Shown here: positions 50,805 through 60,343 of the stretch, piece by piece | How positions within the stretch are numbered: the first letter of the stretch is position 1 | Layout of the letters: every line of letters starts with the position of its first letter | Assembly (NCBI RefSeq): GCF_900167375.1 | Contig: NZ_FUWY01000008.1 | Coordinates: 31,664-95,663 of the forward strand | Direction: 5' to 3' | DNA length: 64,000 bases | Source of the DNA: Anaerorhabdus furcosa | GTDB taxonomy: Bacteria > Bacillota_I > Bacilli_A > Erysipelotrichales > Erysipelotrichaceae | The notes under the pieces: model-generated | What the model was told of the DNA's origin: nothing | What the model saw: the letters and a program-made list of their open reading frames with translations, nothing else | The model's database searches: none | Position numbers and translations under genes: made by a program

Positions 50805-52698
50805 TGTTTCTCTCCCTCTCACTTAATATGTACATATAAAACGCATATCTTTCTCTTCTTGAAATTGTTATAAGTAAGCTTTTTTCAACAAGTTCGAAGA
50901 ATTTTTCCATGATCATATAAATATCATTGTGCTCTTTTATAATCCGTTCATATCCTTTTTCAACTTCTTCATCAAATTCTGAATCATCACTCGCAAACCA
51001 CCTTGGAATTGCCATATTCATGTGAATCACAACACCCAATAAAACCGAAGAATTCAAATGAACTAATTCAGAAACCATGGCTAGGTATTCAAGTAAAGTT
51101 AATGTTAATTTACTCATGATGTTTGATACATCATTTAACTCTTTTTTACCTATTCCTACTTTTGTATCCATTAAATTAAATGGATCAAGTTTATTACTTT
51201 CGTGGTAGGTTGTTTGCTGTATTGGTACCTTATCAGCAACACTTCCCAAATTAATGAACTCTTGTATTCTTTTAATATCTTCATCAGCCAAAACTATTGA
51301 AACTTTAACTACTGGTATTTTGATATTGGGAAGATTTACTGTTGAGATAATAAAGTCAACCTCTTCATCAATTTTTGATAAACCATAAACACTTGTTTGT
51401 CCTATAATTTCCAACTGTGGAAATATGTTTTGAATACGTGTAGTTAGTAAATTGGATAATCCCTTTCCCGTTGCACAAGCTACATATACTTTTAGTGCTT
51501 TCTTTTTGGTACTGATTAAGTTTTTATAGATGTAAATCGCAACATAACTAATTTCTGTTTCATCCATTTTGATATCAAACTTTTTTTCAAAAAGTACTAA
51601 CGCTTTTTTTGCAATCATAAAGATTTTTGCATACTTACTTTTAATTTCTGTTAAAACCAAATTATCTTCCAATTGAATATCATATTTTTTCAATTTAAAG
51701 TAATGAGATAAATGCAAATGTAAGTCTTGAATTAGTTTATCTTTTTTTAATTCAAGTGAAATTGCATTGCATCTTTTTTCAATATCATCAACAAGTTCAA
51801 TTACATCGTATTCAATTGCAGAATACACTTCTTTTTCAATGGGTGTAATCACACCATTTCGCAACATACAATCTACTAATAGTTTTATTTCATTTAAATC
51901 AATTTCACTTTGATTGTTTACCTTTTTTAGTATTTCACTTGCGTAACTCATATCCTCATCATTTTGTATTGCATCACAACAACTGGGATGATTTTGATTT
52001 CTTCTTTTTTGAAAAATACAATAACTCAATAAATTTAGATACCCTATATTTGAAACCCAAACATTGTATTTACCATTCACTTCTTTAATGATTTCACTAG
52101 TTGAAATGACCTCATCCTTAGAAATTGTTTGTTTAACTATGATGGGTAAAACATCATAACCCTCTTCAATCGTTGATTCTCGATTTAAATAAGATGAGAG
52201 TAAGTAGGATGTTGCTAATCTAATTTCATATTCATTACCTGCTAATTCATATCCCTTTTTCCCTTTTACGATTTTGATTTTGTCATGAGTCAAATTGACT
52301 TTATTGATCATCCTTAGTAAAGTTGATGGACTAATTGCTAAATCTTCACTGCAGTCATCTGCTTTCTTATCTTCACTTGCCAAAGCAAAGTACAATAAGA
52401 TTTCATCTGGTAACTCATCATTATTCCTATAGTTTGCACCTATTTGCTTGTTTTCATGTTTTTTTATGAAATCAATGCATCGCTGTTTCTCAACAACAGG
52501 AATGTAATAACCTTGCTTTGATTTAATTCTCAAATTTATATGATGTACTTTAATAAGTTTTCTTAGTTCAATCACATCATAGTGCACTGTTCTTTCACTC
52601 TTACCAAATTTCATCATCAACATTTAAGTACTTACAGGTTTCGGTGATGTAACTAGAATTTTTAATAATTCAAGTTGTCTTGGTTTAATATTTTCCAT
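50788..52698 (-). pseudogene. BglG/MtlR-type PRD regulator interrupted by an in-frame stop
   Basis: A transcriptional activator of the PTS-regulated family. From ATG 52698 (site GAGGGAGAG) the frame reads MENIKPRQLELLKILVTSPK and reaches TAA at 52624-52626 (codon 25). It is immediately reopened in the same frame by ATG 52621-52623 and continues for 611 aa. The stop sits inside the N-terminal helix-turn-helix (recognition helix SERTVHYDVIELRKLI just after). The remainder has a second HTH region, PRD domains and an EIIB-like domain with a CATGKGLSN cysteine loop (near residue 392). Either the gene is damaged, or a shortened protein is made by reinitiation. Confidence 0.8.
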
Positions 52699-52726
52699 GA
52701 TGTTCTCTCCCTCTTGTCAAAAGTTT

Positions 52727-52753
52727 AACATTCTAACTCAAAGTTGAATGTTT
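52727..52753. promoter_or_regulatory. large dyad upstream of PRD regulator operon
   Basis: AACATTC T AACT - CAAA - AGTT GAATGTT: an 11-pair inverted repeat with one bulged base, 29 bp before the original regulator start. Likely operator. Confidence 0.5.
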
Positions 52754-52760
52754 ACTTGAT

Positions 52761-52787
52761 TGCAAAAAAATCATCTTTTTTTGCAAA
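52761..52787. repeat. perfect 11-bp inverted repeat TTGCAAAAAAA / TTTTTTTGCAA
   Basis: Arms 52761-52771 and 52777-52787, loop TCATC. Lies between the pyrI terminator and the regulator promoter. Could be an operator or an AT-rich hairpin. Confidence 0.5.
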
Positions 52788-52831
52788 ATTGCAATTTTTC
52801 ATAATTATCCCATATTTTCAAGACAAAAAAA

Positions 52832-52851
52832 GATTAAGCATCAGCTTAACC
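52832..52851 (-). terminator. terminator after pyrBI
   Basis: GATTAAGC (52832-52839) and GCTTAACC (52844-52851) with a 4-base loop and one wobble pair; the minus strand continues with T7. The stem includes the pyrI stop. Confidence 0.85.
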
Positions 52852-53262
52852 TTTCTTTGTTTCACAATAGATACAACGATATGTTTGTGTTTCTTCATCT
52901 GCAAGATAGAAGATATGATCTAATTCTTGTTCAATTGAAGTAATACATCGTGGATTTTTACATTTGTGAATATTTTTAATTTGTTTAGGTAATGTTAATT
53001 TCTTCTTTTCACTTACCTTACCATCTTTAATGATACATACTGAGATATTAGGATCAATGTATCCTAATACATCAAGGTTTACTTCAAAGTCATCATCTAT
53101 TTTTAAGATGTCTTTGCGCCCCATCTTATTACTTTTAACATTCATAATCATTGCAACTGAGCAATCAAGTTTTGCAAGTTCTAGACTTTCATAAACTTCC
53201 ATGGCTTTACCTGCAGTAATGTGATCTAAAACGATTCCGTTTTTTATGCTATCTATATTCAT
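52846..53262 (-). CDS. pyrI: aspartate carbamoyltransferase regulatory chain
   Basis: A 138-aa regulatory subunit. The nucleotide-binding N-terminal domain (KNGIVLDHITAGKAMEVYESL) and a C-terminal zinc domain with C101, C106, C130 and C133 (CKNPRC and YRCIYC) are intact. PyrI gives allosteric control of PyrB by nucleotides. Bacillus lacks PyrI, so its presence separates this organism from Bacillales. Twelve bases after pyrB. Confidence 0.96.
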   Translation of the reverse strand: MNIDSIKNGIVLDHITAGKAMEVYESLELAKLDCSVAMIMNVKSNKMGRKDILKIDDDFEVNLDVLGYIDPNISVCIIKDGKVSEKKKLTLPKQIKNIHKCKNPRCITSIEQELDHIFYLADEETQTYRCIYCETKKG

Positions 53263-53274
53263 CTTATGCTCCTC

Positions 53275-54195
53275 CTATTTTAATCCCAACATCTTCATAA
53301 TCAATGCCATACGAATGTATTTACCATATAGCGCTTGTCTAAAGTATGCTGCACGTGGATCATCATCCACTTGTACTGAAATTTCGTTTACACGTGGAAG
53401 TGGGTGCATAATTGTTAAATCTTTTTTTGCTTTTTTTAGTTTCTCTAAATCCAAGATATAAGAATCTTTTAAACGAATGTAATCTGCTTCATTAAAGAAA
53501 CGTTCTTTTTGTACACGAGTCATATAAAGGATATCTAATTTATCCATGACTTCTTCCATTGTACGTGCTTCTTCAAAAGTTACATTTGATTTCTTTAATA
53601 CATCTTCAATGATGTATTCAGGTACTCTTAATTCCTCTGGTGAGATAAGAATAAAATGAATATTCTTATAACGTGTTAATGCTTTAATCAGTGAATGAAC
53701 TGTTCTACCAAATTTTAAGTCACCACATAATCCAACTACTAGATTATCAAAGTGTCCTTTTTCTCTATGGATTGTTAATAGGTCAGTTAGGGTTTGTGTT
53801 GGATGGTTGTGTCCACCATCACCGGCATTAATAATTGGTACCGTTAACCCTCTAGTCGCAACAAACGGTGCCCCTTCTTTTGGATGACGCATCGCAATGA
53901 TGTCTGAGTAACACGCAACTGTTCTAGCTGTATCTGTTACACTTTCACCTTTTGCGGCACTACTTGAATCTGCTGATGAAAATCCTAATACATTTCCACC
54001 TAGTTCGAGCATCGCTGCTTCGAAGCTTAATCTTGTTCTTGTACTTGGCTCAAAGAAACAGGTTGCTAACGTCTTGTACTTACACACGTCTCTGTACTTC
54101 GTTTTGTCTAGGATGATATCATCTGCCAAGACAAGCAGATCGTTGATCTCCTCTACTGTTAAGTCCATTGGATCAATCAAATGCTTCATATTCAC
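53275..54195 (-). CDS. pyrB: aspartate carbamoyltransferase catalytic chain
   Basis: A 306-aa enzyme that condenses carbamoyl phosphate and aspartate in pyrimidine synthesis. The carbamoyl-phosphate loop [42 protein letters not shown] and [10 protein letters not shown] are present. GAGGAGGAAAAAGTG gives the ribosome binding site. Forms an operon with pyrI; no other pyr genes are in the window. Confidence 0.97.
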   Translation of the reverse strand: MNMKHLIDPMDLTVEEINDLLVLADDIILDKTKYRDVCKYKTLATCFFEPSTRTRLSFEAAMLELGGNVLGFSSADSSSAAKGESVTDTARTVACYSDIIAMRHPKEGAPFVATRGLTVPIINAGDGGHNHPTQTLTDLLTIHREKGHFDNLVVGLCGDLKFGRTVHSLIKALTRYKNIHFILISPEELRVPEYIIEDVLKKSNVTFEEARTMEEVMDKLDILYMTRVQKERFFNEADYIRLKDSYILDLEKLKKAKKDLTIMHPLPRVNEISVQVDDDPRAAYFRQALYGKYIRMALIMKMLGLK

Positions 54196-54207
54196 TTTTT
54201 CCTCCTC

Positions 54208-54232
54208 ATAGTGAACTCTCTTGGATCACTAT
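54208..54232 (-). promoter_or_regulatory. candidate PyrR-type hairpin beside the pyrB ribosome binding site
   Basis: On the minus strand ATAGTGA - TCCAAGAGAGT - TCACTAT forms a 7-bp stem. Its loop resembles the PyrR anti-antiterminator consensus (UCCNGNGAG) with one extra base. It directly precedes GAGGAGG, so binding could block translation. Not folded or compared with a profile. Confidence 0.4.
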
Positions 54233-54285
54233 TGGAATAATTATAGCAGTTAAAACAAGTTTTGTATTCCTAACTTTAAAAGAAA

Positions 54286-54307
54286 ACACAAAATTTTCAT
54301 TTTGTGT
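54286..54307 (-). terminator. terminator after the tRNA methyltransferase gene
   Basis: ACACAAAA (54286-54293) and TTTTGTGT (54300-54307), followed on the minus strand by TTTCTTTT. Confidence 0.75.
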
Positions 54308-54309
54308 CT

Positions 54310-54960
54310 TTATCGACTTAAATATCGAGGTTTTTCAATCAAAATCTGATTATTTTTGCCCTTTACTATCTCAAACAAGCTACTTGTAGAATATTCCTTA
54401 TTGTCATCAAATACTTGTTTCATTCTTTTTATTTTAAACCCATGACGAAGGGCTTCTTCAACAATTTCAGTTAAGCGCATCGAACGATGGACTAAGTAAA
54501 ATCGGCCATCCTCTTTTAGTAATCTCTTTACTTGGTCAAATAGCTCCGCTAATGTCAACATTTCTTCATGTCTTGCTATCCTTAAGTATTCACTCTCATT
54601 TACATTTGAGTTCTCATCTACTTTAAAAAATGGTGGGTTACATACAATAACATCAAAAGCAACATGTTGAAAATCTTGAATTTTACTACAATACAATGTC
54701 GCTTCTACTTTATTGTGTATAAAATTTTCTTGTGCTAAATCGATTGCTTCTTGAAAATAATCTACACCGACAAGTTCTTTTGGGTGAAATAAACTAGCAT
54801 ACAAAAGAAGTGCTCCATTGTTACACCCTATATCCAATACGGTTTCATTTTCTTTTACATCAATAAATTTACCTAAAAAATGCGTATCAGAATTCATTTT
54901 GAACATATCTTTTCTTTGTTTTATTTCGATTGTAGTTTCTGGTAAATAATCAAAAGACAT
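54310..54960 (-). CDS. tRNA1(Val) (adenine37-N6)-methyltransferase-like protein
   Basis: A 216-aa SAM-dependent methyltransferase. The SAM motif VLDIGCNNGALLLYAS and the N6-adenine catalytic motif CNPPFFK are clear; HEEMLTLAELFDQVKRLLKEDGRFYLVHR follows. This is the TrmN6/YabB type. It overlaps the end of the histidine kinase gene by 11 bases. Confidence 0.88.
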   Translation of the reverse strand: MSFDYLPETTIEIKQRKDMFKMNSDTHFLGKFIDVKENETVLDIGCNNGALLLYASLFHPKELVGVDYFQEAIDLAQENFIHNKVEATLYCSKIQDFQHVAFDVIVCNPPFFKVDENSNVNESEYLRIARHEEMLTLAELFDQVKRLLKEDGRFYLVHRSMRLTEIVEEALRHGFKIKRMKQVFDDNKEYSTSSLFEIVKGKNNQILIEKPRYLSR

Positions 54961-56407
54961 TTTCTTGTGCTAGTTCAAACCAGAATGTTGAACCTTTTCC
55001 TTCCTCACTAACAACACCATATTGTGCTTCATGGTTGTCTAGAATTGCTTTAACAATAGCTAATCCCAACCCTGTTCCAACAGTTGCACGCTTAAATGAT
55101 TTATCAATTTTATAATAACGATCCCAAATATAAGGAATACTTTCTTCAGGTATTCCTGATCCCTCATCTTCAACTTCTATTCTCACACAATCATCTTTCT
55201 TAATGATTCTTACAAATATTTTTCCATAATCATCAGAATGTTTGAATGAATTGGATAAGAAATTATAAATAACTTGGCCAATTTTAATTTCATCTGCATA
55301 AAGAATAATACTTTCATCACTTTCAAGTGAAACTTGGAAATGATGCTCATCAATAAGCACTTGAAATAACGTTAGAATGCTTTTTATCTTTTCAACAATA
55401 TCAAAATTCTTGCGATTTAATTCGTAATTACCTGATTGCATCTTAGATAATTCTTGCATATCTAGTACTAAATGATCTAAATAATCTACTTCTTGGATAA
55501 TCACATCCAAATGTTCTTCCCTTTTCTTTGGATTATCACCCGAGATATCTCTTATCATTTCGGCATAGGCTTTAATCATAGTTAGCGGTGTCTTGATATC
55601 ATGTGATACATTTGCAATTAAATCCTTACGTAACTCATCTACTTTTTCTAGTTTGTGGGTTGCTTCATTAAGTGTTGTCGCTAGGTCATTGATTTCTCTA
55701 AAATATGAACCCTCAAAATGCGTGTTTTCATAATCTGCTTTTGACAGAGAATCCGCAGATGATTTCATCTTCACAATTGGTTTTGATAAACCATTTGAAA
55801 TAAAAACTGAAATCAAAATTGAAAATCCAATAATAATTAAAGTATAAAAGAAATATTGTTCTTGGAAAAAACTTATAATCGAGTCTACTGGTTCTAGTGG
55901 ACTATTAATATACAAATATAAATTACCTAAATTTGATTCTATTTTTTCACCAAACAAAATCATCTCTTGTTTACTTTTTGAATTGATTAATACCTCTGAG
56001 AATGAATTGAAATTAGCATCTACATGTTCATTCAACGCTATGCCATCATCAAAAGGAACAATTTCTTGTTCTTGTAATGTTATCTTTTGATTGAAAATGC
56101 AACTTTGGCCTAATCCATCTGCACTGTAAACAAGTTTGCCTTGTTCATTGAAGATAGCAGCACATACACTGTTGTTTACAGCTACTTGAAATGCTTTATC
56201 TACTAGATATTCACTACTTCCATCATTATCCACAATATACGATTCAAGCTTAGTTGCTACTTCTTGAATTGTCGTAATTTTATTATTGCGGTAATACGGT
56301 TTAATTAGTGAAAACTGTAGAATTCCAAGAATAAGTAATATCGCAAGTGCAAATAAGAAGAAATCCAACCAAACATTGAATTTTATTCCTCTTAATCTAT
56401 GCCTCAA
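54950..56407 (-). CDS. sensor histidine kinase
   Basis: A 485-aa two-component sensor: N-terminal helix (about 12-35), an extracellular sensor region of about 140 aa, a second helix (about 183-205), HAMP, HisKA with NVSHDIKTPLTMIKAY as phospho-acceptor site, and a HATPase with NFLSNSFKHS and GTGLGLAIVKAIL. It starts at TTG 56407 after GGGATATAAA, overlapping the response regulator end by 11 bases. Stimulus unknown; the overall layout resembles PhoR/VanS-like envelope sensors. Confidence 0.92.
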   Translation of the reverse strand: MRHRLRGIKFNVWLDFFLFALAILLILGILQFSLIKPYYRNNKITTIQEVATKLESYIVDNDGSSEYLVDKAFQVAVNNSVCAAIFNEQGKLVYSADGLGQSCIFNQKITLQEQEIVPFDDGIALNEHVDANFNSFSEVLINSKSKQEMILFGEKIESNLGNLYLYINSPLEPVDSIISFFQEQYFFYTLIIIGFSILISVFISNGLSKPIVKMKSSADSLSKADYENTHFEGSYFREINDLATTLNEATHKLEKVDELRKDLIANVSHDIKTPLTMIKAYAEMIRDISGDNPKKREEHLDVIIQEVDYLDHLVLDMQELSKMQSGNYELNRKNFDIVEKIKSILTLFQVLIDEHHFQVSLESDESIILYADEIKIGQVIYNFLSNSFKHSDDYGKIFVRIIKKDDCVRIEVEDEGSGIPEESIPYIWDRYYKIDKSFKRATVGTGLGLAIVKAILDNHEAQYGVVSEEGKGSTFWFELAQENVF

Positions 56408-57059
56408 ATTTATATCCCATTCCTCTCACCGTAACAATAAAATCACGGTAGTTTCCTAAATTGTGTCTTAGCATCTTCACATGGGTATCGACAGTACGAT
56501 CATCCCCAAAATAATCATAATCCCATACTTCTTCTAAAAGTTTCATTCTTGACAATGCAATGTTTTTATTTTTAACCATATACAATAACAAATCAATTTC
56601 TTTTGGTGTTAAATTAACTTTTGCTCCATCAACCATTACACTTCGACCATCTACATCAATGGTTAAGCCATCAAATTTTAGAATTTGATTTTCTTTATTA
56701 CGGCCACGTTCTAAAATGACTTTTACACGTGCCATTAACTCTTTAGGTGAAAATGGCTTAATAACATAATCTTCCACACCCAGTTCAAATCCAAACAACT
56801 TATCATATTCTTCTTGTCTTGCAGAAAGCATAATCACAGGAATATTTTTAATCTTCTTGATTTGTTTACATGCTGAGAATCCATCTAATTTTGGCATCAT
56901 GATATCCAAGATAATACAATCAAAATCTTGCACCTCAACAAGTTGAATTGCTTCCAAGCCATCACTTGCTTCAGCTACCTCATAACCATTTAATAATGCA
57001 TATTCACGAACAACTTCTCTTATTTTTAATTCATCATCTACGATTAATAACTTTGGCAT
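56397..57059 (-). CDS. OmpR/PhoB family response regulator
   Basis: A 220-aa regulator: receiver domain with D8/D9 and phospho-acceptor D52 (IILDIMMPKLDG), and a winged-helix output domain (about 125-220; LTPKEIDLLLYMVKNKN, DRTVDTHVKMLR, VTVRGMGYKFE). Partner of the overlapping kinase. The dnaE stop is only 12 bases upstream, so the pair may be transcribed from dnaE. Confidence 0.93.
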   Translation of the reverse strand: MPKLLIVDDELKIREVVREYALLNGYEVAEASDGLEAIQLVEVQDFDCIILDIMMPKLDGFSACKQIKKIKNIPVIMLSARQEEYDKLFGFELGVEDYVIKPFSPKELMARVKVILERGRNKENQILKFDGLTIDVDGRSVMVDGAKVNLTPKEIDLLLYMVKNKNIALSRMKLLEEVWDYDYFGDDRTVDTHVKMLRHNLGNYRDFIVTVRGMGYKFEA

Positions 57060-57070
57060 CTTAAAACCTC

Positions 57071-60000
57071 CTATTTGTCATCCTCTAACAACTGAATTTT
57101 ATTGACTAAACACGATTCTTTTTCATCTACTTTACCTTCAAAGTAAATATAATTTCCTTTTTGTAACATCACTTGTGCTTTTTGATAGATGTTAGGCATA
57201 AAAACTAAATCAAGTTCTCCTGATTCATCATATCCTTGCACAAATGCCATTAAATCACCTTTCTTAGTGCGGTGTTGACGCATTCGTAATATACAACAGA
57301 ATCCCTTCACAAATCCTTTTGTATGTTTTAATTTTACTAGTGGTTCTAATAAAATGCTATGTTTTTTCTTAATATCGATAATTGGATGTGATCCTAGATA
57401 GAAACCTAGAACTGCTTTCTCCCTATCACTTTTCTCAATTGGATCTTCTTTTATCTGATATAGAACTGGTTTTGATACAAGACCTAAATCAATTCGTGAT
57501 TGTCCATCTGTTTCGATTCTCACCAAATCAGCATAGCGAATTGCATCGTCTAAAGACGCCAACATACTCTTACGATTAATTTTAAATTCATCCAATGCTC
57601 CTGCATCAATCAAACATTCAATCACTTTACGATTTACTTTCCTTGTCATAATTCGTGCAATGAAATCATGAAAATCAGTAAATTCAGATTTACTTCTTTC
57701 ATCAATAATTTCAGTAATTGCACTTCCCCCTACATTTTTAATAGCAAGAAGTGGGAAACGTATTTCATGATTCACTAAATCAAATGTAGTTGTACTGTAA
57801 TTCACTGATGGCGATAAAATAACAATGTTCTTCTTCCTACACTCATCAATGTATTCAGCAGTTTTACTTTCTGAACCAATAACACTGTTTAAAAGTGCAC
57901 AATAAAATTCATAGGGATAGTTCGCTTTTAAATAAGCCATTTGATAAGCAATTAGTCCATAGGCTACTGAGTGTGCTTTATTAAATCCATAACCTGCAAA
58001 TTTTAGAATCAAGTCAAAGAGTTCATGTGCTAACTTTTGATTATACCCATTTCGCAAACACCCTTGAATAAAATCTTCTTCAAGTGATTTTAAATCACTT
58101 ACTTTTTTCTTAGACATTGCTTTCCTTAAAATATCCGCTTTTCCTAAAGAGAAACCAGCCATGACTTGTGCTACTTGCATTGTCTGTTCTTGATAAATCA
58201 TTATGCCATAGGTATCTTTTAAAATAGGTTCTAAATTTGGATGCAAATAAGTAATCTCATTGGGTTTCTTTCGTGCTTCTAAATAAAGTGGAATATTCTC
58301 CATTGGTCCTGGTCTAAATAACGCGATGGTCGCAACAATATCTTCGAATCGTGTTGGTTCCATTTTTCGTACTAGACTTTTCATTCCATTTGACTCAAGT
58401 TGAAATACACCTACAGTATCTACCCTACTTACTAAATCATAAGCAGGTTTGTTATCTAATGGAATTTGCAAGATATTGAAATTGGGTTGTTCTAGTTTAA
58501 TTTTTTCAACTACTTGATCAATGATTGTTAGATTTCTTAATCCTAAAAAATCCATCTTGATTAAGCCTAATGATTCAAGATGTTCCATTGTATATTGTGT
58601 TGATACCATATCTTGTTCAATTTGAATTGTTGGTATAACCTCATTTAACGCTTTACTTGACATGACAATACCTGCAGCATGTGTACTTGCATGACGTGGT
58701 AACCCCTCAAGTTTTAGTGCATATTTAAAAAGTTCTGTAAATCTTCTATCTGCATCAATGTATTGTCTTAAAACACTTGATTCATCATAAGCTCTTTTTA
58801 AGGTCATTTTAGGTGCAAATGGAACAGCTTTACAAATCATATCAATTTCTCTTAAAGGTATATCTAAAACACGACCAACATCCCGTAATACCTGTTTTGC
58901 CGCTAATGTTCCAAAGGTAATAATGTGGGCTATATGTTCTTTTCCATAGGTTTCATATACATACTGGATAACCTCATCACGTCGATCATCTGGAAAATCA
59001 GTATCAATATCAGGCATTGATATTCTTTCCGGGTTTAAGAAACGTTCAAAGAGCAAGTTATGTTCAATTGGATCAACATGCGTAATCCCTAAGCAATAAG
59101 CAACAAGTGATCCCGCTGCACTACCACGACCGGGTCCAACATAAATCCCCTCTTTTTTAGCAAATCGAATAAAATCATATACGATTAAAAAATAATCCTC
59201 AAAATGCATGGAAATAATAATATCCAATTCATATTTCAAACGATCTGCATATATCTTTGATACATGGTTATCCAATCGTTTTTTAAGACCTGCAATACAC
59301 AATTGCGTTAAGTAATTCTTACCATCAATGTTATTGGGTGTTTTGAATTTAGGAATAGATGTATGAAATTCTTCAAAACTAAAATTGCATCGTTTAGCTA
59401 TATTCTCTGTTTCTTGTAAATCATCTTGATCATATAACTTTTCCATCTCTTCTTTGCTTCGGATATATCGCCCTTGTATTGATGGCAGTGAATAATCGTT
59501 AAGTGTTTTTGCAAGACGAATGCCCGAAACTATTTTATAACAAATTGCATCTTCTTCTGTTTCATAATAAATTTTACTTAATGCTACTGTCTTACCACCA
59601 CATTCAATCACATGCTTTTTTAACATTTGATTCTTTATCTTCCAATAAGATGCATCATTGAGTGACAATGCAAAAACACAATCATCAAAAGCTTCAAGCA
59701 TTTCTCTAATTCTTTTTTTACATTCACTTTCATTTTCATTGACGAGTGCTGATTCTACTACACCACCCTCACCATAAACAATGACCACATTATCCACTGC
59801 ATACTCTTTTAACTGTTCAAATGATAATTGGTTTTGCGAACTTGATACATAACTTGAGCATAAAATACAGTTTCTATATCCATTATTATTTTTAGCAATA
59901 AGTAAGAAGTTTACATTCTCCTCATTTAATTCACAAGTAACTTCAAGACCAAAAATAGGCTTTATTTTAGCCTCTTCACAAACTTTATAAAATTCATATG

Positions 60001-60133
60001 CACCAAACATGACATTATTATCCGTTAAAGCACATGCTGAAAAATTCAACATTTTACTTGTTTTCACAAGTTGTTGAATTGTGAGTGTGCTATTTAGTAA
60101 TGAATATGAACTTCTAGCGTGTAAATGAATCAT
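57071..60133 (-). CDS. dnaE: DNA polymerase III subunit alpha
   Basis: A 1020-aa replicative C-family polymerase. N-terminal PHP domain (HLHARSSYSLLNSTLTIQQL), active-site aspartates in PDIDTDF (374-380) with GPGRGSAAGSLVAY before, GYGFNKAHSVAYGLIAYQ in the fingers region, and a C-terminal OB-like domain. The length and lack of a proofreading exonuclease insertion match the short Firmicute DnaE, which works alongside PolC. Confidence 0.96.
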   Translation of the reverse strand: MIHLHARSSYSLLNSTLTIQQLVKTSKMLNFSACALTDNNVMFGAYEFYKVCEEAKIKPIFGLEVTCELNEENVNFLLIAKNNNGYRNCILCSSYVSSSQNQLSFEQLKEYAVDNVVIVYGEGGVVESALVNENESECKKRIREMLEAFDDCVFALSLNDASYWKIKNQMLKKHVIECGGKTVALSKIYYETEEDAICYKIVSGIRLAKTLNDYSLPSIQGRYIRSKEEMEKLYDQDDLQETENIAKRCNFSFEEFHTSIPKFKTPNNIDGKNYLTQLCIAGLKKRLDNHVSKIYADRLKYELDIIISMHFEDYFLIVYDFIRFAKKEGIYVGPGRGSAAGSLVAYCLGITHVDPIEHNLLFERFLNPERISMPDIDTDFPDDRRDEVIQYVYETYGKEHIAHIITFGTLAAKQVLRDVGRVLDIPLREIDMICKAVPFAPKMTLKRAYDESSVLRQYIDADRRFTELFKYALKLEGLPRHASTHAAGIVMSSKALNEVIPTIQIEQDMVSTQYTMEHLESLGLIKMDFLGLRNLTIIDQVVEKIKLEQPNFNILQIPLDNKPAYDLVSRVDTVGVFQLESNGMKSLVRKMEPTRFEDIVATIALFRPGPMENIPLYLEARKKPNEITYLHPNLEPILKDTYGIMIYQEQTMQVAQVMAGFSLGKADILRKAMSKKKVSDLKSLEEDFIQGCLRNGYNQKLAHELFDLILKFAGYGFNKAHSVAYGLIAYQMAYLKANYPYEFYCALLNSVIGSESKTAEYIDECRKKNIVILSPSVNYSTTTFDLVNHEIRFPLLAIKNVGGSAITEIIDERSKSEFTDFHDFIARIMTRKVNRKVIECLIDAGALDEFKINRKSMLASLDDAIRYADLVRIETDGQSRIDLGLVSKPVLYQIKEDPIEKSDREKAVLGFYLGSHPIIDIKKKHSILLEPLVKLKHTKGFVKGFCCILRMRQHRTKKGDLMAFVQGYDESGELDLVFMPNIYQKAQVMLQKGNYIYFEGKVDEKESCLVNKIQLLEDDK

Positions 60134-60343
60134 AAAATCTCCTTTGCTTTATTTTACCATAGATTCCTTTTATTTCTAGAATATCATTCAAGTTACGAAT
60201 GAAAACCCTATCATTTTTTTCTACGCTAATTTCGGTGTAACTGATTAGTAAAAGATTGATATTTCACATTTTTTTGATAGTTTTTAAAGGCAAGATAGTT
60301 AATTCTGTGATAAAATAGATAGGCACATGTTTGGAGTGATAAA
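60134..60343. other. intergenic region dnaE / PBP1A
   Basis: Divergent 210-bp region. AT-rich, with GATAAAATAG near 60309 as a possible -10 for the PBP gene and GGAGTGATAAA as its ribosome binding site. No clear -35 or RNA element seen. Confidence 0.4.
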
